Assembly: GCA_937770485.1 (NCBI GenBank) | Contig: CALJHX010000008.1 | Coordinates: 1-64,000 of the forward strand | Direction: 5' to 3' | Source: an uncultured Verrucomicrobiae bacterium | GTDB lineage: Bacteria; Verrucomicrobiota; Verrucomicrobiia; Limisphaerales; UBA1096 | DNA length: 64,000 bases | Part shown: positions 1-8,490 of the stretch, in pieces | Layout of the letters: the number at the start of each line of letters is the position of its first letter | Position numbering within the stretch: position 1 is the first letter of the stretch | The notes under the pieces: model-generated | What the model was told of the DNA's origin: nothing | The model's input: the letters and a program-made list of their open reading frames with translations, nothing else | Databases searched by the model: none | Program-made: the position numbers and the translations under genes

Positions 1-2
1 GG

Positions 3-299
3 CTGAAGAAGATGGCACTTGAACTGGACTTGCCAGTAATCGCCTTGGCCCAGTTTAACTCTCGATTGAAAACGACAACAATCCAGGTCCGCGGCTGGTC
101 CGACCTGCGTGAGTCGGGCTCGATAGAGGCGGACGGTGACGTGGTCATCTTCATACGCAGCGAAAGGAAAGGCGTCATTATCGACAGTCGGATGCTCTGC
201 CAGTTTGTTGTTGGCAAAAACAGAAATGAACCACAGGGCGTGTTTGACCTCTGCTTCGACAGGGATGTCTGCTGGTTTGAGGATTTGCGCAAACACTAG
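3..299 (+). CDS. DnaB-type replicative helicase, C-terminal fragment (5' end outside window)
   Basis: The open frame enters from the left edge and ends at 299. Its roughly 98 residues match the end of the RecA-like ATPase domain of DnaB: PVIALAQFN corresponds to the usual PVIALSQLNR segment, SDLRESGSIEADGDVV to the nearly invariant SDLRESG(S/A)IEQDAD motif, and VVGKNRNEPQG to the KNRNGPTG segment. DnaB unwinds DNA at the replication fork with ATP. The sequence is more diverged than usual for a chromosomal DnaB (GD for DAD in the Walker B neighbourhood, FNSRL in place of LNR), so it may be an accessory, phage-related or decaying copy. Family assignment is firm; functional status cannot be judged without the missing 5' part. 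Confidence 0.8.
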   Translation: MKKMALELDLPVIALAQFNSRLKTTTIQVRGWSDLRESGSIEADGDVVIFIRSERKGVIIDSRMLCQFVVGKNRNEPQGVFDLCFDRDVCWFEDLRKH

Positions 300-402
300 G
301 ATTTGGTTGCGAAGGCTGAAAAGTCACGCAGCTAGTTGATTCTTGTCGGGTTCCAAAACAGGTTTAGCCGCAGATGGAGCCAGATAAAAAGGGAGTCCGT
401 AA

Positions 403-560
403 TTCTTGCTCAGATTGGCAGAGTTATTTTTCGTTTTGCTTCGCGACTCTACAGTTTGGATTTTTTTGTTTACGAATCAGGATGCTTTCGTTGTTGAGTC
501 GTTTAGGTGGAAGAATGTGGAGTTTGAAAAGACTTAGTGGCGGTTTAGTGTCCCTTAAGA
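403..560 (+). repeat. Direct repeat copy A, 3' side of metX
   Basis: An imperfect copy of this stretch recurs at 3168-3330 in the same orientation. The best part is the block around 423-505: TTCGTTTT, CTTCGC, ACTCT and TACGAATCAGGA are shared, followed by GAGTCGTTTA. The two copies bracket the metX-metY operon. A 70-codon open frame falls inside (374-586) but has no recognisable product and is probably incidental. Bases 300-402 hold no gene that I can see. Confidence 0.6.
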
Positions 561-587
561 ATTCCGCTCTACCCCTTCTTAATTAAC

Positions 588-1745
588 CTACTTATCCAGA
601 AAAGCTGCTAGAGTCGGTTGGTATAGTTCAGGCTCAAGCAGGAAAGAATCATGTCCTTTATCAGATTCAACTTCGTGCAACTCTGAGATTATGTGGTTTT
701 TTATGAAAAAATTGTGAAGTTCTTTTTGTTCATCCGGATAAAAACAAACGTCTGTATCTATTGAAATGACCAAGGCTCTAAAGTCAGGACTGAGTTTCGC
801 GGAACTTTCAGTCTTGTTCTCAATAGAGAACTTTTGCCAGGCACTAACAATCTTTAAATAAGAATTAGCATCAAATCTTTGCGAAAATTTACTCGCTTGG
901 TATTTGAAATAGGATTCTATTTGATGTGTTGGGCAGTAACTTGAATTATCATCATTCTGGATCAATACATTCTTCTTAGCACGCTCGGCCATCATCGAAA
1001 GAGAAACATAGGTCTTGTGACCAATCATTCGGGCCAACTCCAATCCTAATTGGGGAGAATTCTTTTCAGAATAGTTTCCCTCTTGAAATAAAGAATCACT
1101 TTCGATCGCCTTGATTTGCTCATAATTGTGTATGATTTGAAGAGGTTGTAATTTTATTCCCGATGCGATAGATGCCAGCTTGTTAACTTTTTCAGGATAA
1201 AGAAATACGGTCGTTAGAGCAAGTAATCCGCCAAGAGAAGCACCTACAACTGCATAAAGTTTTTTGATTCCAAGTGACTCAATCAGTTCCATTTGTGACC
1301 GTACTATGTCTTGAAATGATATACACGGGAATGCCCCCATATATTTTTTTCCTGAATCAGGATTTATTGTGTCAGGACCTGTTGATCCATAGCAACCGCC
1401 AAGATAGTTCGCACATATTACAAAATATTTAGAGGTATCTATTACTCTTTTGGGACCGATAAATTTATCCCACCAACCTGTTCTGCATTCATCTGCCCAA
1501 AACCGATCAACCGATTCGTTTACCGACTCACGGTATCCGGCCGCGTGTTGGCTGCCACTTAAAGCGTGAAATAGGAGGATGACATTGTCTTTATTGCTAT
1601 TGAGTGTGCCGTAAGTCTCGAAAGCCAATTCGCCATGATTAAGCTGTTCGCCATTTTCGAGTAGGAAAGGCTTGTCCGAGGCGGCAAACTGATAAGTACC
1701 TTTAAATGAAATCAAGTCGTCACCATCGGGAAGTTGAGACATCAC
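588..1745 (-). CDS. metX: Homoserine O-acetyltransferase (MetX)
   Basis: The 385-residue product is an alpha/beta-hydrolase-fold acyltransferase that acetylates L-homoserine with acetyl-CoA, the activation step of direct-sulfhydrylation methionine synthesis in the cytoplasm. Family hallmarks are visible: HALSGSQHAAG near residue 60, GPDTINPDSGKKY near 123, the nucleophile elbow GASLGG with Ser170 (GGSMGG is more usual), the acid region SIDTD near 328-332, and the catalytic His in KGHDS at 365. Length is normal. The gene lies 35 bases downstream of metY on the same strand, so the two enzymes acting in sequence are co-transcribed. It is more AT-rich than the genes to the right. A succinyltransferase activity cannot be excluded from sequence alone, but pairing with MetY favours acetyl. 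Confidence 0.93.
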   Translation of the reverse strand: MMSQLPDGDDLISFKGTYQFAASDKPFLLENGEQLNHGELAFETYGTLNSNKDNVILLFHALSGSQHAAGYRESVNESVDRFWADECRTGWWDKFIGPKRVIDTSKYFVICANYLGGCYGSTGPDTINPDSGKKYMGAFPCISFQDIVRSQMELIESLGIKKLYAVVGASLGGLLALTTVFLYPEKVNKLASIASGIKLQPLQIIHNYEQIKAIESDSLFQEGNYSEKNSPQLGLELARMIGHKTYVSLSMMAERAKKNVLIQNDDNSSYCPTHQIESYFKYQASKFSQRFDANSYLKIVSAWQKFSIENKTESSAKLSPDFRALVISIDTDVCFYPDEQKELHNFFIKNHIISELHEVESDKGHDSFLLEPELYQPTLAAFLDK

Positions 1746-1780
1746 TTCAATGACAAGGAATATAGTCGTTTGATTTTAAC

Positions 1781-3058
1781 CTATGCCAGAGCTTGGTCCA
1801 AATCAGCGATAATATCTTCAATATTCTCTATCCCAACACTCAACCTGACCAGTTCTGGCGTAATTCCTCCTTCGCGCTGCTGCTCCTCATTAAGTTGAGA
1901 GTGGGTAGTAGAAGCAGGGTGGATTGCCAAACTCTTGGCGTCGCCAACATTGGCAACATGAGAGAAGAGCTTTAGGCTGTTTATGAATTGTTCTCCCGCA
2001 TCTCTACCTCCATTGATGCCAAATACCACCATAGAACCACCTTTTCCCTTAAGATACTTTTGATTTAACTCATTCATTGGGTCTCCTTCCAGTTTTGGAT
2101 AACGAACCCAATCCACAGCTTTGTGGTCTTTGAGATGTTCAGCAACGATTGAAGCATTTTCACAGTGCTTCTCCATGCGAAGCGGAAGAGTCTCAATACC
2201 CTGTAAGAACATCCATGAATTGTCTGGAGAAATACAGGCCCCTAAATTCCTGAGTGGGACTGTTCGCATTCTAAGAATATAGGCAAGGGGGGCAAGCATT
2301 TCTGGCAAGTCATGCCCCCATCTTAAACCATGATAAGAATTATCTGGTTCATCGTATAACGGATGTTTGCCGGCAGCCCAATTGAACCGTCCGCTATCAA
2401 TGACTATACCACCTATTCCTGATCCATGGCCTCCTAACCATTTAGTTAACGAATGAATGATGATATCACAACCATGCGCCAATGGTTGAGTCAGGTAAGG
2501 TGTCGAGAAAGTAGCATCTACAACAACGGGAATACCATGAGCTTTGGCGATTGAAGACACCTTCTCTAAATCTGTAATTTCCAAGGCTGGGTTTGAAACC
2601 GATTCGCAAAAAATCGCACGAGTCTTGTCATCAATTGCATTGGCAAAAGCCTCGGGATCATTTGAATCTACAAATTTAACATTTATTCCAAGATTAGGTA
2701 ATATGTTATTAAATTGTGTATAAGTGCCTCCGTAAAGGTTCCTTGCGCTGACTATATTATCCCCTGCTTGGGCGAGATTAATAATTGAATAAAAAACCCC
2801 GCTTGTGCCTGATGCCAAGCTTAAACCAGCCATTTCATGGGCACCCTCCAACAATGCAACTCGTTTTTCTAAAACATCGTTGGTCGGATTCATTAACCTC
2901 GAGTAAATGTTTCCCAACTCTTGGAGTGCAAATAGTTTGGCAGCATGCTCTGTGCTCTTAAACTGATATGATGATGTTCGATAAACGGGAACTGCTCTTG
3001 ATAGAGTCGTTTGCTCAACTGAGTAGCCTCCGTGTAAACAGGTTGTTTCAAATTTCAT
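1781..3058 (-). CDS. metY: O-acetylhomoserine sulfhydrylase (MetY)
   Basis: This PLP-dependent Cys/Met-metabolism family enzyme converts O-acetylhomoserine and sulfide to homocysteine. Visible motifs include the start FETTCLHGGY, the phosphate-binding region SLASGTSG, YGGTY, the VVVDATFSTP segment, and the PLP lysine in HSLTKWLGGHG (about residue 206 from this start). The frame is open six codons further upstream to 3076, but the ATG at 3058 gives the usual family start MKFET and leaves about 30 bases behind the predicted promoter at 3095-3123. It is the first gene of the metY-metX operon. No SAM riboswitch was recognised in the short leader. AT-rich composition and bracketing repeats suggest acquisition as a cassette. 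Confidence 0.93.
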   Translation of the reverse strand: MKFETTCLHGGYSVEQTTLSRAVPVYRTSSYQFKSTEHAAKLFALQELGNIYSRLMNPTNDVLEKRVALLEGAHEMAGLSLASGTSGVFYSIINLAQAGDNIVSARNLYGGTYTQFNNILPNLGINVKFVDSNDPEAFANAIDDKTRAIFCESVSNPALEITDLEKVSSIAKAHGIPVVVDATFSTPYLTQPLAHGCDIIIHSLTKWLGGHGSGIGGIVIDSGRFNWAAGKHPLYDEPDNSYHGLRWGHDLPEMLAPLAYILRMRTVPLRNLGACISPDNSWMFLQGIETLPLRMEKHCENASIVAEHLKDHKAVDWVRYPKLEGDPMNELNQKYLKGKGGSMVVFGINGGRDAGEQFINSLKLFSHVANVGDAKSLAIHPASTTHSQLNEEQQREGGITPELVRLSVGIENIEDIIADLDQALA

Positions 3059-3094
3059 TATTTTAATGATACGCAAGTAAAACGAATCCGGAAT

Positions 3095-3123
3095 ATTATC
3101 GACAAAAGATGAGACTTTTTCAA
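3095..3123 (-). promoter_or_regulatory. Predicted sigma70-type promoter of metYX
   Basis: Reading the minus strand, TTGAAA (3123-3118) and GATAAT (3100-3095) are separated by exactly 17 bases; each hexamer matches 5 of 6 consensus positions. Transcription would begin about 30 bases before the preferred metY start at 3058. Confidence 0.6.
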
Positions 3124-3167
3124 TAAATAAACAAAACTAATAAAATATAAAAATATAAAAAGCTGTT

Positions 3168-3330
3168 TTCTTGCGCAGTTTATTTTCGTTTTCTTTCGCA
3201 ACTCTTCGGTTTAGCTTTTTTCTTTGTACGAATCAGGACGTTGTCGTTAAGTCGTTTAGAAGATTCAACGCGAAGGTTGAAGAAGGCTTTTCGGCGGCTT
3301 CGAGTCTTGTGGGAGCACTACTTTCCTTAA
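3168..3330 (+). repeat. Direct repeat copy B, upstream of metY
   Basis: Same orientation and similar length as copy A at 403-560, with the shared core TTCGTTTT, CTTTCGCAACTCT and TACGAATCAGGA. It occupies most of the 370-base gap between metY and the next gene. No convincing coding frame was found in the gap; the rest is a very AT-rich tract (3123-3165) upstream of the metYX promoter. Confidence 0.6.
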
Positions 3331-3450
3331 CTCTTCCAGCCAATTTCTTCACGATAACACTCAAATAACGGGTGAGTCTGTGGGCTTGCAGAGCCGCTGG
3401 TTTTTGCCAATGCTCTCCTCCGAAGCATTTGCGTTTTTTAGTCACAAATC

Positions 3451-4566
3451 ATGAAAACCATTCAACGTTCCATTGTCGGTTTATTCGCCGCTTTGCTAGC
3501 GACATTTTTCGTTTCACCATCGGACGCGGCCCCCTATGAGAAAGGGGATGTCAAACTCCAGTCCATCGGGCCGCTTGCGACCGGACCGGATGGAGTTTTG
3601 TTTATCTCAGATCCCAAGGCGGCTTCCATCATCGCTATCAAGACCGCGGCCAAGCCGACCGACAATCCCCCCGGCAATTTCAAGGTCGAAGGTTTGAAAG
3701 CCAAAGTGGCGGCTGTCCTGGGCGCGTCCGTGGATCAAGTACGGATCATTGACCTTGCAGTGGATACCAGTTCGCAGTTGGCCTATTTATCCGTCATACG
3801 CGGACAGGGTGCCAACGCCAACGCGACTGTTGTATCCGTCCGACCCAGTGGAAAGATTCATGTTTTGTCTCTCAAGAATGTTCAGCATGCTGTTGCGAAA
3901 CTGTCAAACGCCCCCGCCGATCAAGAAACAGGAACAGGTCGCCGGCGCAGAAATCAGCGGATGGAGTCCATCACGGATATTGCCTTCGTCAACGGCAAGG
4001 TGATTGTTGCGGGACTATCCAATGAGGAGTTTTCCTCGACGCTGCGGACTATTCCTTTTCCCTTTGAAGGTTCTCAGAAGGGGTCGGGAGTGAGAATTTT
4101 TCACGGGGCACATGGCCGTTATGAAACGTCCTCACCCGTCCGCACGTTCGTTAGCTACGACATCGCTGGCGATCCTTATATACTCGCCGCTTACACCTGC
4201 ACTCCACTCGTGAAAATCCCGATGATGGAGTTGAAGCCGGGTTCAAATGTCGTTGGGGAAACCATCGCGGAACTGGGCAACCGCAACCGCCCGCTCGACA
4301 TGATTGTCTATAAGAAGGATGGCAAGGAGTACCTGCTGATGGCCAACAGCAGCCGAGGAGTGATGAAAATCACCACGGAGAAACTTGGGAACTACAAGGG
4401 CATCACAGAAAAAGTGTCCGGAGGCGGAACAAAAGGAGTGCCCTATGAAACAGTTTCAGACTGGACGAAGGTTTACCAGTTGGCCGAGTTGGACGGCCAG
4501 CATGCACTGGTGGTAAGGGGTGCGGATGGTGACAACCTGAACCTTGAGGCTGTTCGACTCCCGTAA
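3451..4566 (+). CDS. Exported protein of unknown function, beta-propeller-like
   Basis: A 371-residue protein with a clear signal peptide (hydrophobic core to about residue 22, cleavage probably after SDAA). The mature part alternates short beta-rich segments such as TGPDGVLFISDPKAASIIAI, IIDLAVDTSSQLAYLSV and ITDIAFVNGKVIVAGLSN, a pattern of propeller-type folds, but no named family is recognised. A basic stretch GRRRRNQR sits mid-protein. Its stop codon overlaps the start of the next gene by one base (TAATG), so the two exported proteins are very likely made together. Function unknown; the propeller fold is inference. Confidence 0.75.
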   Translation: MKTIQRSIVGLFAALLATFFVSPSDAAPYEKGDVKLQSIGPLATGPDGVLFISDPKAASIIAIKTAAKPTDNPPGNFKVEGLKAKVAAVLGASVDQVRIIDLAVDTSSQLAYLSVIRGQGANANATVVSVRPSGKIHVLSLKNVQHAVAKLSNAPADQETGTGRRRRNQRMESITDIAFVNGKVIVAGLSNEEFSSTLRTIPFPFEGSQKGSGVRIFHGAHGRYETSSPVRTFVSYDIAGDPYILAAYTCTPLVKIPMMELKPGSNVVGETIAELGNRNRPLDMIVYKKDGKEYLLMANSSRGVMKITTEKLGNYKGITEKVSGGGTKGVPYETVSDWTKVYQLAELDGQHALVVRGADGDNLNLEAVRLP

Positions 4567-5780
4567 TGTCGGCGAGGGACTACTGTGCGATAGCGTTTTG
4601 TCCATTCATTCTTGTCTTGCAGCTTGGCTGTTCCAAGGCAACTCAAGATAACGCTGAGGAATCCACGAAGACCACCGGGTTAATTCGCCTGGTCAAGCGA
4701 CCTGCCTCACCAATCCAAGTGGTGTTTGAGGCCGATCTGCCCCAAGCAGTGGCTGATAGCCTTGCAAATTCAGAAGCATTGGAGACGAAAGACTGGGAAA
4801 AGGTATTTCACATCCACGTCGATACTGCACAGGGCTTGAGCTGGAGGGAGCTTCCACCCGTTCAAGGCTCCTATCAGATTACAAATAACCGCCTGATATT
4901 TGAGCCGCTCTTTCCCCCGCAGGCTGGTATTAATTACCATGCCGTTTTCGATCCTTCGAAGGCCGTCCGTCCGCAGGCTGGAATGTCTTTTGATGTCATC
5001 GAGACAATTCTTCGAATCGAAAAGCCAAAGGCCAAGCCGGAAACAATCGTGAGCCAAGTTTATCCGACCGCAAATTCGCTGCCCGAGAACCTTCTTAAAT
5101 TCTATCTGCATTTTTCCGCGCCGATGAGGCAGGGTAAAGTTTACAGCCACATCCACCTACTCAATGCGCGGAACGAAAAAATTGATCTTCCGTTCCTGGA
5201 GTTGGACGAGGAACTGTGGAACCCGGACAGCACACGACTCACCATCCTGTTTGACCCCGGACGCATCAAGAGCGGCCTGCTGCCTCGGGAACAAGATGGG
5301 CCGGTGTTGCAGGAAGGCCAATCGTACACACTGAAAATTGACGCCACCTGGCAGGATGCGGCAGGCGCGCCGCTCAAGCACGGCTTCACAGATTTTTTTG
5401 TCGTGACCGCCCCGGACGTGGAAATGCCATCCCCGGCCCGATGGAAAATGACTGCCCCAGAGGCCGGTTCAATAAATCCAATGACTCTCGATTTTCCTGA
5501 ACCATTGGATCACGCACTCCTGCAACGACTGCTTTGGATCGAGGATGCCGGGAAGCATGCGGTTGAAGGTCAGGTTCAAGTCGGGAATGTTGAGAGGCAG
5601 TGGGCGTTCGTCCCAAACCAAGCGTGGAAGGACGGTGATTACCGGGTGGTGATAGGGACAGGGCTAGAGGATCTTGCCGGAAACAGTGTCGCGCGACCGT
5701 TCGAAGTCGACCGGGTTCAGCGCCCCGACGATGAGTTCGTTCCCGACTACGTCACACTTGAATTCAAAATCGGAAACTGA
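4566..5780 (+). CDS. Lipoprotein with bacterial Ig-like domains, unknown function
   Basis: This 404-residue product begins with a short hydrophobic segment ending in LQLGC, a good lipobox, so it is probably a lipoprotein. Two or more segments resemble SbsA/Big_5-type Ig-like domains, each with a phrase such as FYLHFSAPMRQG or TLDFPEPLD followed by a strand and a GxxY motif (about residues 80-140, 165-285 and 300-395). Such domains usually act as spacers or adhesion modules on exported proteins. It is translationally coupled to the preceding exported protein through a TAATG overlap, suggesting a complex or shared cell-envelope role. No enzyme signature is visible. Confidence 0.75.
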   Translation: MSARDYCAIAFCPFILVLQLGCSKATQDNAEESTKTTGLIRLVKRPASPIQVVFEADLPQAVADSLANSEALETKDWEKVFHIHVDTAQGLSWRELPPVQGSYQITNNRLIFEPLFPPQAGINYHAVFDPSKAVRPQAGMSFDVIETILRIEKPKAKPETIVSQVYPTANSLPENLLKFYLHFSAPMRQGKVYSHIHLLNARNEKIDLPFLELDEELWNPDSTRLTILFDPGRIKSGLLPREQDGPVLQEGQSYTLKIDATWQDAAGAPLKHGFTDFFVVTAPDVEMPSPARWKMTAPEAGSINPMTLDFPEPLDHALLQRLLWIEDAGKHAVEGQVQVGNVERQWAFVPNQAWKDGDYRVVIGTGLEDLAGNSVARPFEVDRVQRPDDEFVPDYVTLEFKIGN

Positions 5781-5887
5781 CCACATTGCTTAAGAATGAT
5801 TTCCGATCTGCACATATCAACTTCCATTTGCGATGAAGGCCCCTCCCGCGCTGCCCCGGGGAGACATCAATCAGCGACTTTCCCAAT

Positions 5888-8455
5888 ATGAGAAAACTGG
5901 ACAGACTGATCTCCCGTTACGAGGAGTTTCATCAGGACGAGACGAACCGGCTCGTCCACTTCATTTGCGTGCCGTTGATTGCGCTGAGCCTCGTGGGGCT
6001 GCTTTGGTGCATCAAGATTCCGACTACGCTTGGCGACGAGCTTTCGTTCACGCTGAACGCCGGGGCTGTCTTCATCAGCCTGGCCTCGGTTTATTATTTG
6101 TTCCTGTCAATTGGCAGTTTTTTAGGGATGCTGTACTTCGGCCTGGCCGCGAGTGTCCTGTGCATCAGCGTCGAGGCAAGCCCGCTGCCGCTGTTTGCCG
6201 TGTCGCTGACAGTGTTTGTGCTGGCTTGGGCAGGGCAGTTCATTGGTCACGGGATTGAGGGGAAGAAACCAGCGTTCACGGAGGACATTCAGTTTCTGCT
6301 GGTTAGTCCGGCTTGGCTGCTCGATGCGCTTTACAGAAAACCGGCAGTGACTCTGTTGACGGCGCTGCTGGTCGGCTGCGGGACATTCGGTTTGGCTGAC
6401 CGGTTATTCGTGATGAAGCCGTCGGTCGATTTTTCCGCCGCGCTTGGCCATGCGGCGAAGTACGATGTGCAGATTATCCGCGACGAGTGGGGCATCCCGC
6501 ACATTCTCGGCAAGACGGACGCCGACACCGCGCACGGCCTGGCCTACGCCCATGCCGAGGACGACTTCGAGACGATTCAGGATGTGTTCCTCGCTGTCCG
6601 AGGGAAGCTGGCCTCAGAGGCGGGGTTGGCGATGGCACCGAACGACTATTACGTGCACTTGATCCGGCTGTGGGATGGCTTGGACGAAAAGTACGCCACG
6701 CTCGATCCCAAGTTCCGTGCCATCTGCCAGGGCTATTGCGACGGCTTGAACCTCTACGCCAGCCGGCATCCGGAGAAATTGAAGCGCAACATTTGGCCGG
6801 CCAAGCCGCAGGATCTCGTGGCCGGCTCCATCCACAAGCTGCCGATGATGTTCGGGTTGCACAACGCTCTTGCACGGCTCATGGCGGATACCGAAAAGCC
6901 GTCACCCGTGGCCAGCGTACTGAACCCCGATAGGCTCCCGCTTGGCTCGAACTTCGTCGCGGTCGGGCCAAGCCGCTCGACCGACGGGGCCACGCGTGTC
7001 TGCATTAACTCACACCAGCCGTGGACCGGCCCGGTCGCTTGGTACGAGGCGCACCTCATCAGCGAGGAGGGGCAAAATATCTACGGCGGCCTGTTTCCCG
7101 GCTCGCCAGTCATCTTCCTCGGGCACAACGAAAACATCGCGTGGGGACACACGGTCAATCAGCCCGACCTCGTTGATACATTTGAACTCGAGCTCAACCC
7201 GGAAAACGAAAACCAGTACAAGATTGACGGCGAATGGCTCGAGTTGGAACGGCGTCTGGCTCCGCTTGAGGTTCGGCTTTGGCGCGATTTTCGGTGGACG
7301 GTCAATCGCGAGGTGCTTTACTCGATTTTCGGTCCGGCGATGCGCGTTAACGGGCGGGTATTTGCGGTTCGTTACGCCGGCATTGGCGAGTTCCGACAGA
7401 CTGAGCAATGGTACCGCATGGGCCGTGCGCAGAGCCTCGAGCAATTCAAGGACGCCATGCGCATCCAAGCGTTGGCGATGTTCAACACAGGCTACGGCGA
7501 CCGCGACGGGAACATTTTTTACGCGTACAACGCCCTATTGCCGGAGCGTGCTGACGGCCACGACTGGAGCGGCACCGTTCCCGGCAACACCCGCGACACC
7601 CTTTGGACGGAGTACCGTCCGTTCGACCAACTGCCGATCGTCGAAAACCCAAAATCAGGGTTCATCCAAAACTGCAACAGCGATCCGTTTCAGACATCCA
7701 TCGGCGGGGACAACCCGGACGAGTCGGCGTTCTCGGAAAACTACGGTATCGAAAAATGGATGACCAACCGCGCCCGCCGGGCGGTTGAACTGTACGGCAG
7801 CGACGAGTCGATCACCCACGACGAATTCTTCCGTTACAAATACGACAAGCTCTACTCGGAGAAATCGAATTTACGCCGGCAAGTGGCCGACTTCGTCGAG
7901 GCGCAAGCGGGCAACAGCGAGCTAAAAAAAGAGATTGACCTTCTGCGTCAATGGAACGGTGAAACGACCAAGGACAATCGCTCCGCCGCCCTTGTCCTGC
8001 TGACCTTTCGGCCAAGGTCAAACTCGAGCAAACTAAAAACCGGGCATGAGCGAACGCTTGATCAGCTTCAGAGAGCTTCGGGAAATCTTGTCAAACACTT
8101 TGGCCGGATCGACGTCGAGTGGGGCAAGGTCAACCGCCTCGTTCGCGGCGACAAAAACCTCCCGCTCGGCGGCGGCCCCGACACGCTTCGCGCCATCTAC
8201 GGGAGACCACAGGAAGATGGCACGCTTGCCGGGCAGGCCGGTGACTGCTTTTTCCAGTTCGTCGAGTGGGACAAGGACGGCCAACTTAACGCCTGGGCGA
8301 TGAACCAGTTTGGCAGCAACCCCGGCAACCCCGGTTCGGTGCATCACACCGACCAAGCGCCGCTGTTTGCGGAGGAAAAACTGAGAAAAGTGCCGTTCAC
8401 CCGGGAGGAAGTGCTGGCCAAGGCCAAGCGCACCTACCGCCCCATTGATCTTTGA
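5888..8455 (+). CDS. Mpo1-like (DUF962) membrane domain fused to penicillin/acyl-homoserine-lactone acylase
   Basis: The 855-residue protein has two parts. Residues 1-150 match the Mpo1/DUF962 family: YEEFHQDETNRLVHF (His15, His24), several membrane helices and QFIGHGIEGKKPA (His121). Yeast Mpo1 is an iron-dependent dioxygenase that alpha-oxidises 2-hydroxy fatty acids. After one more helix (about 152-175), residues 192-855 are an Ntn-hydrolase of the penicillin amidase family: DEWGIPHI, the autocleavage point LG|SNFVAV with N-terminal nucleophile Ser354, SHQPW, FLGHNENIAWGHT and QNCNSDP. Such enzymes cleave amide-linked acyl groups and normally self-process in the periplasm. The frame is continuous across the junction. 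The substrate is unknown; N-acyl lipids or signals fit both halves. No ribosome-binding site stands out before the ATG. Confidence 0.85.
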   Translation: MRKLDRLISRYEEFHQDETNRLVHFICVPLIALSLVGLLWCIKIPTTLGDELSFTLNAGAVFISLASVYYLFLSIGSFLGMLYFGLAASVLCISVEASPLPLFAVSLTVFVLAWAGQFIGHGIEGKKPAFTEDIQFLLVSPAWLLDALYRKPAVTLLTALLVGCGTFGLADRLFVMKPSVDFSAALGHAAKYDVQIIRDEWGIPHILGKTDADTAHGLAYAHAEDDFETIQDVFLAVRGKLASEAGLAMAPNDYYVHLIRLWDGLDEKYATLDPKFRAICQGYCDGLNLYASRHPEKLKRNIWPAKPQDLVAGSIHKLPMMFGLHNALARLMADTEKPSPVASVLNPDRLPLGSNFVAVGPSRSTDGATRVCINSHQPWTGPVAWYEAHLISEEGQNIYGGLFPGSPVIFLGHNENIAWGHTVNQPDLVDTFELELNPENENQYKIDGEWLELERRLAPLEVRLWRDFRWTVNREVLYSIFGPAMRVNGRVFAVRYAGIGEFRQTEQWYRMGRAQSLEQFKDAMRIQALAMFNTGYGDRDGNIFYAYNALLPERADGHDWSGTVPGNTRDTLWTEYRPFDQLPIVENPKSGFIQNCNSDPFQTSIGGDNPDESAFSENYGIEKWMTNRARRAVELYGSDESITHDEFFRYKYDKLYSEKSNLRRQVADFVEAQAGNSELKKEIDLLRQWNGETTKDNRSAALVLLTFRPRSNSSKLKTGHERTLDQLQRASGNLVKHFGRIDVEWGKVNRLVRGDKNLPLGGGPDTLRAIYGRPQEDGTLAGQAGDCFFQFVEWDKDGQLNAWAMNQFGSNPGNPGSVHHTDQAPLFAEEKLRKVPFTREEVLAKAKRTYRPIDL

Positions 8456-8490
8456 GCGATCAGTTGTTCCGATTGGCAAAGACACACCGG

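Noticed and set aside
374-586. 70-codon frame in repeat A, similar in tone to a frame in repeat B
   Set aside because: The similarity is that of the DNA repeat; the two peptides diverge by frame changes and show no family.
3059-3095. SAM or cobalamin riboswitch in the metY leader
   Set aside because: The predicted leader is only about 30 bases and shows no aptamer-like pairing.
403-3330. Integron attC sites around metYX
   Set aside because: The repeats lack paired RYYYAAC/GTTRRRY boxes and a convincing imperfect hairpin, and the enclosed unit has two genes.
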